From: Gemmiger sp. An120
Lineage (GTDB): Bacteria; Bacillota; Clostridia; Oscillospirales; Ruminococcaceae
NCBI RefSeq assembly: GCF_002160955.1
Contig: NZ_NFLN01000002.1
Location: 62,001 to 126,000, forward strand
Reading direction: 5' to 3'
DNA length: 64,000 nt
The translations under genes were made by a program, and so were the position numbers. The notes under the pieces are model-generated. The model made no database searches and was not told the origin of the DNA. It saw nothing but the letters and a program-made list of their open reading frames with translations. This document shows, in pieces, positions 12,001 through 21,900 of this stretch (positions are counted from its first letter, which is position 1; every line of letters starts with the position of its first letter).

Positions 12001-12010
12001 CCTTGTAGAA
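6008..12010 (-). pseudogene. Very large DEAH helicase with C-terminal DUF1998 region (DruE/DrmA-like), interrupted by an in-frame TAA
   Basis: Read leftward from 12010 to 6008 this is one frame of about 2,000 codons broken only by TAA at 10940-10942. The stop lies between ALEAAARG and the codons for NLFVSTGTGSGKTE, so it sits just before Walker A; a GAA-to-TAA change would explain it. The upstream piece has no ATG or GTG start: TTG 11858-11860 is the first candidate, yet protein-like codons run on to 12010. The downstream piece has Walker A (GTGSGKTE), VIDEAHMYRG, TTASMP, a motif V/VI block (EVGIDIG to QQRAGRAGRRG), several zinc-finger CxxC pairs (about 9650-9540, 8270-8200, 7130-7070) and a terminal CNCGSACSKCL typical of DUF1998. 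Size and architecture fit DruE of Druantia or DrmA/DrmB of DISARM. The helicase/DUF1998 call is firm; the DruE link is inference. The upstream SIR2 gene is in the same frame. Confidence 0.75.
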
Positions 12011-13162
12011 TTAAACTGCGGAAACCCCTGCACGCTTAAAAATTTCAGCTACACCAGACGAGCTGTCGGCTAATAGTTTTTGTATGCAGTTATACCAAGT
12101 TTTATCGTAAAAAATAAGTTCTGTATCTAAAAATTTTGTCTGACCAAGTGGTTGTACTGCAATGAGATCTTGATAAGAAATCTTAGAATATGATTTTAAT
12201 AGCTGATACTTTTCAACAATTCGATTTTCAAGTGAAATGTGCTCATACGTAATTTGAGGATTTGTTATGCAGCGAAGAAATGTAAATAGCCTTCGCCCAG
12301 TACTATTGGTAATGGAGGAAGGAATGGCTGCTTTTTCTTCTAAATCAGTAGGCAAAGAACTGAGGTCAACAACATAAATGTTTCGGCTTTCTAAACGTGT
12401 ATCTTCAAATGGCACGGCAGGTTTTGAGGTAATCCAAAAATTAGCCGGACGCTTCTCGACACCATGAAGTTCCCTAAAATAATTAATCCATCCAATGATT
12501 AAATTAAGGTTGTTATCGTTTAGGGAGTAACCAAGGAAAATGAATGTATGATTAACAAGAAGCGATTTAATGAATGTGCAAATCAAAGGATGTTCTTGCT
12601 CGTATTTAATATAATCGCTTTCTTTGAGTACAATTGTGTCCGGGTTCCCGAGGTCGCCATGCATTTTGATAATATAACGATCATTTGCCTCTGCAAGTAA
12701 ATCACTATCGCGAGTTACAACAGTATATAGCAGGGAATTCACCGATTGGGACTTCTCGATGAGGGGGTCATAATTTGTTGTAATAATATGGCGGGGAAAG
12801 ATGGAAAATATTTCATCATCAATTGAATTTGGGTCTTTATCGCAATGCAATGTGCTTTGGATTAAGCCAAAATAATTGGCATGATTTTCGGAGAGGTCTT
12901 GCTGATAGTAATACTCAGGGATGCGAAGGAACTCCTCTTGGGTATATTCGTATCGGTCTTTGCAATCCGACTTTGGGCAATCGGCAACTTTTTTCTGGCA
13001 TGTATCACATCGGCTATAACCAAGTTCATCTGCGAACTTCCTAATCAATTCATACCATGATGGAACCCCGGAGTTTTTTGAAACTCCCGCCCCCACAAAA
13101 ATGACCAATCGGTCATCCTCTTGGGCTTTCTGTATCTCCTTTATAGCGGTTACCCAGTCCAT
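12011..13162 (-). CDS. SIR2-family NAD-binding protein (defence-type sirtuin fold)
   Basis: Protein of 383 residues, starting at ATG 13162 with GAGG about 8 nt upstream. The SIR2 signatures are in order: FVGAGVSKNSGVPSW near 22-36, a CxxC...C...C cluster near 53-68, TTNYD near 127, KMHGD near 165 (catalytic-type Asn and His both present) and GYSLNDNNL near 213. Defence SIR2 proteins usually hydrolyse NAD+ on infection, and an NADase role is inferred here. About 90 further residues follow the SIR2 core. The TAA at 12011-12013 is in the same frame as the helicase that follows with no start codon of its own, so the protein may once have continued into it. Promoter region and tRNA-scar repeat lie upstream. 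Confidence 0.85.
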   Translation of the reverse strand: MDWVTAIKEIQKAQEDDRLVIFVGAGVSKNSGVPSWYELIRKFADELGYSRCDTCQKKVADCPKSDCKDRYEYTQEEFLRIPEYYYQQDLSENHANYFGLIQSTLHCDKDPNSIDDEIFSIFPRHIITTNYDPLIEKSQSVNSLLYTVVTRDSDLLAEANDRYIIKMHGDLGNPDTIVLKESDYIKYEQEHPLICTFIKSLLVNHTFIFLGYSLNDNNLNLIIGWINYFRELHGVEKRPANFWITSKPAVPFEDTRLESRNIYVVDLSSLPTDLEEKAAIPSSITNSTGRRLFTFLRCITNPQITYEHISLENRIVEKYQLLKSYSKISYQDLIAVQPLGQTKFLDTELIFYDKTWYNCIQKLLADSSSGVAEIFKRAGVSAV

Positions 13163-13227
13163 AACAAATTCCTCATTTATAAAGCATTCATGTTAATTAT
13201 CTGCTATCAAGATCCAAGAACAACAAA

Positions 13228-13255
13228 AGCCGCATGGGAATACACCCACACGGCT
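13228..13255 (-). terminator. Terminator at the end of the tRNA-Pro flank (copy 1)
   Basis: On the minus strand an 11-bp stem (AGCCGTGTGGG with CCCATGCGGCT, two G-U pairs) is followed by TTTTGTTG. The G-U pairs form only in minus-strand RNA, so it works in the direction of tRNA-Pro transcription. Confidence 0.6.
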
Positions 13256-13484
13256 GCCTTGGTGGCACAAAGGCTCACTGTAGAATTATTATAAAGGATA
13301 AGACTGGAAAACTCAAGAATTTGTCGTATCCGCAGCGAGAAAACAGCAGTCTCACCAGTTAGGGATGGGTTAGGGATTTAGCGGTTTCAGTTGCTATCCT
13401 TGCTCATGCTCCCGCCGCTTTTCCGCCCCTAAAACCACCGCAAAACAGCAATCATCAAAACCGCAAAAAACAAACCAAAAACGC

Positions 13485-13514
13485 AGAAAAACCGCCTGTT
13501 TAGGCGGTTTTTCT
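13485..13514. terminator. Hairpin terminator next to the tRNA-Pro scar
   Basis: A perfect 13-bp stem (AGAAAAACCGCCT / AGGCGGTTTTTCT) with a GTTT loop, flanked by A/T runs on both sides. The same structure stands at 39921-39952 just after the intact tRNA-Pro, so it is the tRNA terminator carried into the duplicated copy. Confidence 0.75.
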
Positions 13515-13522
13515 AAGAAAGG

Positions 13523-13567
13523 TGGTCGGAGTGCGGGGACTCGAACCCCGGGCCTCCTGCTCCCAAA
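13523..13567 (-). pseudogene. tRNA-Pro 3' half (attachment-site scar)
   Basis: Forty-five bases identical in layout to the 3' half of the tRNA-Pro at 39960-40035: anticodon loop TTTGGGA, 3' anticodon stem, variable loop, T arm, acceptor strand, A and CCA (TGG at 13523-13525 on the plus strand). The 5' half is absent; directly past the anticodon loop the sequence switches to the element left end. This is what tyrosine-recombinase crossover in a tRNA anticodon loop leaves behind. It is not a functional tRNA. Confidence 0.9.
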
Positions 13568-13811
13568 AATATGTCCGTCCTTTCAAATAGAGCTTTTGTA
13601 CCCTGTTTAACGCTTTCCTATGCTCCGCCAGTTCCTCTTTAAAACTCTTCTGCCCTGCTTGTTTCAAGGAATTCTTTCGTCTTTTGGGATTTGTGTGGGA
13701 TTGGATTCTGTGTATTAAAAGATGTTCCGCCCAGTTTGAGGAGGGCAATAACAGGACGAATCATCTCAGAGCAGAGGCGCAGGAAATGCGCCGCATAAAC
13801 AAAGAAATACC
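13568..13811. repeat. Element left-end repeat, copy 1
   Basis: About 240 bp starting right after the TCCCAAA core. Related copies stand at 18343-18579 and 40075-40316. The shared features in order are a TTTCAAA near the core, GTGTGGGATTGGATTCTGT, TATTAAAAGA, and a 6-bp hairpin GGCGCA-GGAAA-TGCGCC followed by GCATAAAC. Probably recombinase and accessory-factor binding arms; no coding frame. Confidence 0.8.
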
Positions 13812-13865
13812 CTGGGCTGCGGGCTTTTATAACACGGAATAATTTTCTTATCAAATGAATGTGTT

Positions 13866-13894
13866 TTGACAAGAATGACAAGAATGATTATAAT
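13866..13894 (+). promoter_or_regulatory. Consensus sigma-A promoter of the AlbA_2/TOTE operon, copy 1
   Basis: TTGACA (13866-13871), a 17-bp spacer and TATAAT (13889-13894), all perfect consensus. The spacer overlaps a direct repeat GACAAGAAT/GACAAGAAT, a likely operator. The ATG at 13922 follows an AGGAGG. The identical arrangement at 40372-40400 in copy 2 supports function. Confidence 0.85.
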
Positions 13895-13921
13895 GACAAC
13901 TAAGAAAAGGAGGTACTGTGT

Positions 13922-15226
13922 ATGGCATTTGTTGAGAGTGAAGTTGTTGAACTGAAAGCAGAGGTCGTGGGAGATATCTGCAAAGAAGTCATTGCCTTTG
14001 CCAACACAAAAGGCGGTACGCTGTATATTGGTGTCAGCGACGATGGAAGTGTTGTGGGAGTCAAAAACGCCGACCAAGTCATTTTGCAGCTGAACAATAT
14101 GATTCGAGATTCCATCAAGCCTGATGTGACCATGTTTGTGGGCTACGAAACCCAACATGTCGGCGACAAGGATATCATTGCTGTGACCATTCAAAAAGGG
14201 ACCGACCGGCCCTATTATCTGGGCAGTAAGGGGTTGAAACCCAGTGGGGTCTATGTCAGAAACGGCACATCTTCTGACCCGGCTACGGATACTGCGATCC
14301 GAAGAATGATCAAGGAAACTGATGGGGACAACTTCGAATCCATGCGTTCACTGGAACAGAATCTCAGCTTTGAAGCGGCAGAGAAGCAATTTGAAAAGCA
14401 GAACATCCCATTTGATACTGCAAAAATGCAGACCCTTGGAATGATTTCTGCGGATGGTATCTACTCCAATGTGGCGCTTCTCCTGTCCGATCAGTGTCCC
14501 AGCACCATCAAGGCGGCAACCTTCTCTGGGGAAGATAAAGGAAGCTTTCAGGACAGAAGAGAATTTGGCGGTTCGCTGTTTCGGCAAATGGAGGAACTGT
14601 ACAGTTATCTGGATCTGCGCAACCAGACAAAAGCAACATTTGATGGTCTATACCGAATCGACACACGGGATTATCCGGAAGATGCGCTGCGGGAAGCGCT
14701 GCTGAACTCGCTGGTACATAGAGACTATTCCTTCCGTGCAAGCACCCTGGTCAGTGTATATGCCGACAGAATCGAATTTGTCTCTGTGGGTGGACTGCCC
14801 TCCGGCATTGCACTGGACGACATCATGCTGGGACTCTCGGTTTGCCGAAACCCCAAGCTGGCAGCTATATTTTATCGTCTGCAGCTGATTGAGGCATACG
14901 GCACGGGTATGCCTAAAATCATGAGAGCCTACACGGAGACGGAATTGAAGCCAAAAATCGAGGTATCGAGCAACGCATTCAAAATCACGCTGCCAAACAG
15001 GAACGCCGGCACAAATCATACACAGACACCGGTTGGTACGCTCAAAAGTGAAGAGAAACGGATCTTGGATTTCATTGGTTCCAATGGTCATATCGTGCGC
15101 AGTGATGTGGACCAGCTGCTGGAGGTAAGCCAGGCCACAGCCAACCGGATTCTGAAACGCATGGTCGCCGAGGGCCTGATTTATCAGGATGGAAACGGCA
15201 GGAAAACAAAGTATAGACGGAAGTAA
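13922..15226 (+). CDS. AlbA_2 (Schlafen-type) regulator with HATPase-like and winged-helix domains, copy 1
   Basis: Protein of 434 residues. Residues about 1-130 form the AlbA_2/AAA_4 divergent domain (ESEVVELKAE, FANTKGGTLYIGV). The middle has the RecG-C/HATPase_c_4-like signature (EALLNSLVHRDY near 258, GGLPSG, CRNPKLA, AYGTGMPKI). A winged helix occupies about 360-430 (LEVSQATANRILKRM). Proteins of this build are usually DNA-binding regulators. It sits 25 nt before the TOTE gene in one operon behind a consensus promoter with a repeated GACAAGAAT, so autoregulation of the TOTE unit is a fair inference. The copy at 40428 has exactly the same length and few amino-acid changes. Confidence 0.85.
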   Translation: MAFVESEVVELKAEVVGDICKEVIAFANTKGGTLYIGVSDDGSVVGVKNADQVILQLNNMIRDSIKPDVTMFVGYETQHVGDKDIIAVTIQKGTDRPYYLGSKGLKPSGVYVRNGTSSDPATDTAIRRMIKETDGDNFESMRSLEQNLSFEAAEKQFEKQNIPFDTAKMQTLGMISADGIYSNVALLLSDQCPSTIKAATFSGEDKGSFQDRREFGGSLFRQMEELYSYLDLRNQTKATFDGLYRIDTRDYPEDALREALLNSLVHRDYSFRASTLVSVYADRIEFVSVGGLPSGIALDDIMLGLSVCRNPKLAAIFYRLQLIEAYGTGMPKIMRAYTETELKPKIEVSSNAFKITLPNRNAGTNHTQTPVGTLKSEEKRILDFIGSNGHIVRSDVDQLLEVSQATANRILKRMVAEGLIYQDGNGRKTKYRRK

Positions 15227-15251
15227 CTGCTGGTGTGGAGGGGGGCTGTGT

Positions 15252-18181
15252 ATGAATCGAAAAGCGATTATCAGTGGCCGGGAGTATGCGCTTCTTGAAA
15301 TCGTCCCGTCTCTGGATGGAGGGCGGGCGCTGCTTCTCTGTGAAGATGAAAACGGCAAAAGGGCAGTATGCTCCGAGCCGCTGTGGCGCAGCTGTGCGCT
15401 AACGGATGTGCAGTCTGCCCCGGTTCACGCACACAGCTCCTCACAGGAGAAAATCGAGTATTTCCTGTCTGTTTTCAAAGGGCGGGAAGATGTATATGCA
15501 CGCCGGTATCACAGCACCACCACCGGGAAAAACGGTTACACCCCAGTCTGTAAAAATGAATGGGTGCATAGCCTGTGCGATAAAAAGAAATACAAGTGCG
15601 CAGAGTGCCCCAACCGTGAGTTTCGGCCGCTCACAGCCGATGTGGTCAAAGCACATTTGATTGGCCGTGATTCTTTGTGCAGAGATGTGGCGGCAATCTA
15701 TCCGATGCTGGAGGACAACAAGACCTGGCTGTTGGCTGCGGATTTTGATGAAGAAAACTGGAAGCTTGATGTGACTGCATTTTGCAAATCCTGCAAAGAA
15801 GCGGGATTGGTACCGGCAGTGGAACGCTCCCGTTCCGGAAACGGCGCCCATGTCTGGTTTTTCTTTTCGGAGCCTGTTTCAGCCGCCGATGCCAGGCGCT
15901 TGGGGACCGGTTTGCTGACTGGGACCATGTCGTGCCGGCATGAGCTATCCTTTTCGTCCTATGACCGGTTGTTCCCGTCTCAGGATATTGTGCCGAAGGG
16001 CGGTTTTGGGAATTTGATTGCCCTGCCATTTCAAGGACAGGCGCAGAAAGACGGAAATTCACTGTTTGTGGATGATCGCTTTGAGCCTTATCCCGATCAG
16101 TGGGCATTTCTGTCCTCCCTGCCGAAAATCACGCCGGAACAGTTAGAAGAAGCCTTAAGAAAGCTATGTCATCATGGCGACATGGGAGAATTGGCAGATG
16201 CCGAGGAGAAGCAACTGCCCTGGAAACGCAAGCGAACCAAGACAAAACTGACGCGCAGAGATTTTCCGCTGCAGGTACGCCTGCATCATTCCAATTTGAT
16301 TTACGTTGAGAAAAAGGGTTTCTCTCAAGGGGCGTTGAATACGCTCAAGAGACTTGCGGCGTTTCCAAATCCGGAATTTCGCTCCAAGCAAGCCATGCGT
16401 ATTTCCGTTTATGGCGTTCCTCGCGTTCTGGACTGCGGCTATGAGGATGAGGAATACATCGGCCTTCCCCGTGGTTGTATGGATGAGATTCTGGGGTTAT
16501 TGGATCAATATGAAGTCCCTGTCGTTCTGGAAGATCACAGATCACCGGGACATTCCATTGATGTGAAATTTAATGGGGTGCTGCGCCCAGAACAGGAACC
16601 TGCCGCCCGAGCGCTGCTGGATGCAGACACGGGTGTTCTGTCCGCAACGACTGCGTTCGGGAAAACCGTAATTGGCTCCTATCTGATTGGACAGCGTAAA
16701 GTCAATACCTTGGTATTGGTGCAGTCCAGCGCGTTGCTGGAACAGTGGAAATCCTCGCTGGAACAATTTCTGAATATCCATGACGTCCTGCCGGAACCGC
16801 CCAAAAAGCGAGGCAGGAAGAAAAAACAGCACCTCATTGGCCAAATTGGCAGCGGAAAGAATACCCGCAGTGGAATCGTCGATATTGCCACCATGCAGTC
16901 CCTGCTTGAGGGAGGAGAAAAGTCCGTAAAGTCTTTTGTGGCAGAGTACGGAATGGTCATTGTGGATGAGTGCCATCATGTGGCCGCATTCACCTTCGAA
17001 ACCGTTCTGAAAGCAGTGGAAGCCAAATATGTTTACGGATTGTCTGCCACACCTGTTCGCAAGGACGGTCATCATCCCATCATCTTTATGCAGTGCGGCC
17101 CCGTCCGGTATTTGGTGGATGCCAAAAGTCAGGCGGAAAGCGAAGATTCTCCCACATAGTAATTCCCAGATTTACACGCCTAAGACTGCCGGATGCCAAC
17201 GGGATTCAGGATATGTACGCCGGTGTGATTGAAAATCACAACCGGAACGAACTGTTGGTGTCAGACACTTTGAAGTTGATACAGGAGGGGCGTACACCAA
17301 TTCTGCTGACGGAGCGGAAAGAACACGCTGCACTGCTTGCCGGTCATCTGTCGGACCAGGTAAAGCATGTTTTCCTGCTCATTGGCAGTGACAAGCAAAA
17401 GGATAAACGTGAAAAGCTGACGGCATTGCAGAATGTGCCTGACGATAAGGATGTGGTGGTCGTTGCGACCGGAAAGTATATCGGAGAGGGCTTTGACGCC
17501 CCGCGGTTGGACACCCTGCTCCTGGCGATGCCCATATCGTGGAAAGGCACATTGGCACAGTATGCCGGACGCCTCCACAGAAATTATGAAGGAAAGCAGG
17601 AAGTTCGTATCTACGATTATGTGGATATCCATGTTCCTACCCTGGAGCGGATGTATCATAAACGCATGAAAGGCTATGCGGAGCTGGGATATCAGGTCAA
17701 ATTCGGTGCAGCGGATCAGTTTGTCAGTGTGATTTATGATGGACACTCATCTATGCTTCCCTTTGAGCAGGACTTGGATGATGCTGCCCGCAGCGTGGTT
17801 ATTGTCAGTCCTTATCTGCAAAAAGGAAGAATCGTGAAATTGCTTCCCTCTTTGCAGAAGGCGGTTGCTTCCGGTGTCGAAATTGCGATCCATACCAGAA
17901 CGGCAGAGAGCGGGAAACTCGCGAATCAAGAAAGTGTATGTGAAGCGATTGAGATGATGAGGCAGACAGGTACCGTGGTCCATACGCACAAAGAACTGAA
18001 TCAGCGGTATGCTGTTGTGGATGAAAGTGTTGTGTGGTATGGCGGCGTGGATTTTCTTGCTTTTGGCAGAAAAGATACGGATGTACTTCGGTTCAAAAAT
18101 CCGGATATTGCCGGTGAATTTCTGTCACTTTCCGGTCATACAGAAAGCGAGCAGCTTGTCATGGAAGATGTTTCTATGTAG
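15252..18181 (+). pseudogene. TOTE-type AEP primase-SF2 helicase, copy 1, frameshifted
   Basis: The start is ATG 15252 after GGAGGGGGG. The primase and first helicase parts read through to a TAG at 17157-17159; the rest continues in another frame to 18181. Compared with copy 2, a GAAAAGCG there is GAAAGCG here (about 17140), and total lengths are 2,930 against 2,931 bp, so one lost A in an A-run explains the break. Domains as in copy 2: CxxC pair, DFD primase motif, GNGAH, Walker A TTAFGKT, DECH box, GRLHR, then a PLD-like C-terminus. A further change turns the downstream original frame into an early stop. The truncated product would keep primase and Walker A/B but lose motifs V-VI, so helicase activity is unlikely. 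Confidence 0.9.
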
Positions 18182-18297
18182 TGGGCGTCTTCGGGATGTT
18201 TCCGCATTTGGGATTGCAAGAAATGGAGAAAAAGGGTAGAGATAATCCGCTGCTTTTTGCTGATGTTTGATGCTCTTTCGCTCTGTTTGGCAGTGTT

Positions 18298-18342
18298 TGG
18301 TCCGGCGTGTGGGGTTCGAATGTCTGGGAATGCGGTCCCAAA
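18298..18342 (-). repeat. 45-nt tRNA 3'-half mimic at the right end of TOTE unit 1
   Basis: Read on the minus strand, it parses with exact tRNA spacing: TTTGGGA (7-nt loop), 5, 5, 5, TTCGAAC (7-nt T loop), 5, 7, A, CCA. The core TCCCAAA is 38 bp from the TGG, as in real tRNA-Pro. The T stem (AGACA/CCCAC) no longer pairs, so it is a decayed or mimicking half. An almost identical sequence is at 44806-44850. Confidence 0.7.
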
Positions 18343-18579
18343 TGTGTGTCGGAACTTTCAAACGGCACTCTGCCGCCCTCTTTGGCCCTTTCCTCTGCTC
18401 CGGCAGTTTATCTTTGACACTCTTTTGCCCTGCGTGTTTCAAGCAAAACTTTCTCCTTTTGGGATGGGTGTGGGATTGGATTCTGTATATTAAAAGAAGT
18501 TCCGTCCGGGGTGAGCAGAAAAGACAGGCTGAATCGCCACAGAGGGGGCGCAGGAAATGCGCCGCATAAACAAAGAATA
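18343..18579. repeat. Element left-end repeat, copy 2
   Basis: A third occurrence of the left-end sequence (see 13568 and 40075), including GTGGGATTGGATTCTGT, TATTAAAAGA and GGCGCA-GGAAA-TGCGCC. No AlbA_2/TOTE genes follow. It therefore marks the left boundary of a different, larger element that runs rightward to the intact tRNA-Pro. Confidence 0.75.
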
Positions 18580-18905
18580 AAGCTGGAGCACACCTTGATA
18601 CGAGAAATTCTATCGTATTATCCTGCAGATTCAGTGCCACTCCGGGTCTGAGGCTGCAGATGTTTGACAAAAAAGCATGCCATTTCAACAACGACAGCTA
18701 CCAAAAGAAATCAAAAAGCATCAAAGTTTAGATTTTGGGTCATATAGATGGAGAATATAAGCGAAGGGCCCCAAAAACCATATTGTACCTTAATGCTGAT
18801 AGACGCTTCGTTGACTGCCTATGGGCCAAGAGTTATAATCATTGCATAAGAATCGCAAAGTGCGGTTTATAAGATGACTATTTGATGCGCCCGGAGGAGT
18901 AAGCG
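18580..18905. other. Non-coding gap before the DUF4365-helicase gene
   Basis: About 325 bp without a convincing gene. The only clear signal is the promoter at 18811-18839 and the ribosome binding site GGAGGAG just ahead of ATG 18906. Confidence 0.6.
18811..18839 (+). promoter_or_regulatory. Promoter of the DUF4365-helicase gene
   Basis: TTGACT (18811-18816), a 17-bp spacer, TATAAT (18834-18839), about 65 bp ahead of the start codon at 18906. Confidence 0.7.
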
Positions 18906-21900
18906 ATGATTGAGCAGGTAAGGGAAAAGGTTAAACGGCACATTAAAACACATTCTGAACGTTCTGTTGAGGACCGTTCTGCCATCGCACTTTTGGGAGC
19001 ATTTTTAAATCCTGGAGGGCGAATTAATACTTCTTTTGAGGCAAACGATACTTGGCCAAATCATGATGGTACATTTGAGTTTGTTTCAAACCCAAATGTG
19101 TCCAGACGCCCAACGCAGAACTTCATTGTTCAAATTAAAGGAACCCATTTGTATAGTGAAAAAGATGGTATTGTTAAATATTCGCTAAAAAGTTTGGCTT
19201 TTCCTGCTTATATATGTGATCATGTCTCCTTAGATCCTGGGATACTGTTTGTTGTGCTTAATCCAGATCAGCGTGGCACCCAGCGAGTGTTTTGGAAGTA
19301 TATGTCCGTAGATTTCCTGAATTCGATTAATTTTGATAATGATAGTATGACCATCGCCTTTTCTGCTGACGAGGAAATTCTGAATACAGATGAAAGCGTT
19401 GCTGCGTTTTGTGAAAAACTGGAATACATTGCAAATCATCACTCATTTGTAAATCAGCTGGATAGCAAGAGCTATACCCGCCACGATGTTGAGAAAATAA
19501 TTTCAGCGTGCGATACAGAAATCATGGAAAGTATTGATAGGCTCGATATTTTCAATGATACTCGTGATGGCGTGTCGAGAAGAATTCTCAAAAGACTCGA
19601 TGATCTGTGCACAGCTGCTCTTCTGCTCAACGCCATAGCTGATGGAATTGATACCCCAACGCTTCCGTTAGCATGGGAACGTTCCATGTTGACTATTGAA
19701 ACCAAGTACCTTGGTATATTCCTCAGAGGACTGCAGTACATTGGTAAACGCGTCCCAGATGAAGGTCAATCAGAACGTTTGATGCTGAAGTATTATGATT
19801 TTTTGTGGCAAATAAGAAAATCATTGGGTGAAAAATACGGAATAAATATTTTAGGTAATCTGGAAAAATTTCCACTCCATATTGACCAAATTGACCAGCA
19901 ATATTATGAGATGGTAGCAATAGCGATAAACACGGTTGGCTCTACCCGGTGTGCTCTGCGTACATCAAGGTATTATGTCCAGAAAAAGATCCCGTTTTTT
20001 ATTGGGCGAGAGCGTTATTATGAAGTCACACTTCAGTTGGCTGGTGCATACGCTTCGAAATATAATCGAATCACAGCATACTCAAAAGAAAATATCTCCA
20101 CAAGCTACTCTGTTCAGGTCGGCTATGTAGACGCCCCAATGAATTTGTGGGGAATTGACTCTTCAATTAAAGTTATTACTAATTGGCGTGTGTCCATAGA
20201 TCCCGTGTGTCTGAATAAGCTGGGGAAAGTGCTAAAGATTCCAACTCGCATATCTTCTCAGTATGGAGAGTACGAGGAATTAATGCGCTTTCTTACTCGA
20301 ACAGGTCTTAGCTTCCTTGATTTGATTGATTTTCAGGAAGTTGAATTTTTGAGGGTTATCGACTCTATTTATAGAACCACAAACACATCAGTGTACAAGG
20401 AGGTTCTCCTCACTCTCAGGGAGCACTATTCTAAAGCTTCAAATGAGTTTGGCCGCAATGTTGTAAGATATTTGCTTTTGAATCTTCGGGAAGAAACTTT
20501 GGAGAGTGTAATGCCGACGCAATTCACCCATAAAATGCTTTCTGCTAAACTGTACCTCCCAAGTAGTTGCTATCCCTTCGAAAGAAATCCGTTTATTTCC
20601 AATTTGACAGGAAGTAAAACGAGTGCGGGTAACCAAGTCAAAAAACTTATTAGTGTTGCCGGTATCGAAAAGATTGATGTGGTTCGCCCATATTTATCCA
20701 TTCGAAACGCGATCAAGCAAACTGGAGAAATTTATTTTGAAACCACTTCCGAATCCAGTGTAGCAGAGATACAAAAATATAATGATCAGTTAGACTCGTG
20801 GGAACGGAGTCAAGGGTATCAAATTATTCTTTCTGATGGCTTTGCATGCATCCAATCTTACGAACGAACAACCTTGTTCATATTGAGGAGACTGCTGGAA
20901 TTCTCCAACAACGGAAATAAAGGACAGCGAGAGTATAACCAAAAATTTCTCCGAGAAAGTCCCTTGGATTTTGCTGACGATTTAAAGAAGCAGGCCATCC
21001 AAGATGTGTTTGTTAATTCTCGGCTTCTCCTGATTTATGGAGCGGCAGGGACAGGAAAGACAACGTTGATCAATTATATTTCAAACTTGATGTCAAATCA
21101 ACGTAAACTTTTCTTAACTAAAACGCACACAGCACTTCAAAATTTGAAGAGACGTATTGATAATCCAGGAACAGATTCTGATTTTATCAGCATAGACAGT
21201 TTCACCAAACAAGTAAATCTCCCAGACTACGATATCATATTCATGGATGAATGTAGTACTATTGACAACCGAACCATGGAGAGATTTTTGAACAGGATGA
21301 GCCCTGATAGTTTTCTGGTGTTGGCTGGAGATATTCATCAGATTGAATCTATTGAGTTTGGAAACTGGTTTTTCTATGCAAAAGATATTATCAAAACTCA
21401 GGGGTCCAATGTTGAACTGTTGAGTACTTGGAGAACTCAGGATCAAGCTCTTATTAGCCTATGGAATGAAGTTCGAACCAGATCAGATATGATAACCGAA
21501 AAACTGGTTATCAATGGACCATATTCCGAAGATATTGGCCCCAATGTCTTTAAAAGAGAATATGAGGATGAGGTCATTCTTTGCCTGAATTACGATGGAA
21601 AGTTTGGGCTAAATAATATGAACAATTATTTTCAAGCTGCAAATACCAAAAGTGCGGCTGTTTCTTGGGCCGAATGGACTTACAAAATCGGCGATCCCAT
21701 TCTCTTTAATGACTCAAAAAGATTTGATCTTCTATACAACAATTTGAAAGGACGCATCGTTAATATCGAAAGGTCTTCAAACTCTATTTCATTTACTGTT
21801 GATGTTGATATTCCATTAACTGAAGTAGCATGTAGGAGAGATGGCATTGAGTTTGTAGAGACTGTAGAAAATGGCACGCGGATTCGTTTTGAAGTATATG

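Larger units (their letters stand above)
13226..13522. repeat. tRNA-Pro 3'-flank repeat, copy 1
   Basis: About 300 bp lying directly beyond the tRNA-Pro 3' end. It matches 39662-39959 over its whole length with scattered substitutions and small indels. No protein-coding frame is evident. It holds two hairpins (13228-13255 and 13485-13514). Because both copies sit at the 3' side of a tRNA-Pro sequence, the block probably travels with, or was duplicated together with, the integration site. Confidence 0.85.
13561..18342 (+). mobile_element. 4.8-kb AlbA_2/TOTE unit, copy 1 (TCCCAAA-bounded)
   Basis: Bounded by TCCCAAA at 13561-13567 and 18336-18342. Contents: a ~240-bp left-end sequence, a consensus promoter, an AlbA_2-domain gene, a frameshifted TOTE primase-helicase and a 45-nt tRNA-half mimic at the right end. 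The second copy at 40068-44850 is collinear and differs in total length by one base (4,782 against 4,783 bp). There is no transposase or integrase inside, so mobilization in trans or passive duplication must be supposed. Confidence 0.75.

Noticed and set aside
13500-13881. Overlapping minus-strand ORFs across the tRNA scar and left-end repeat
   Set aside because: They run through tRNA and repeat DNA and differ between the repeat copies; not genes.
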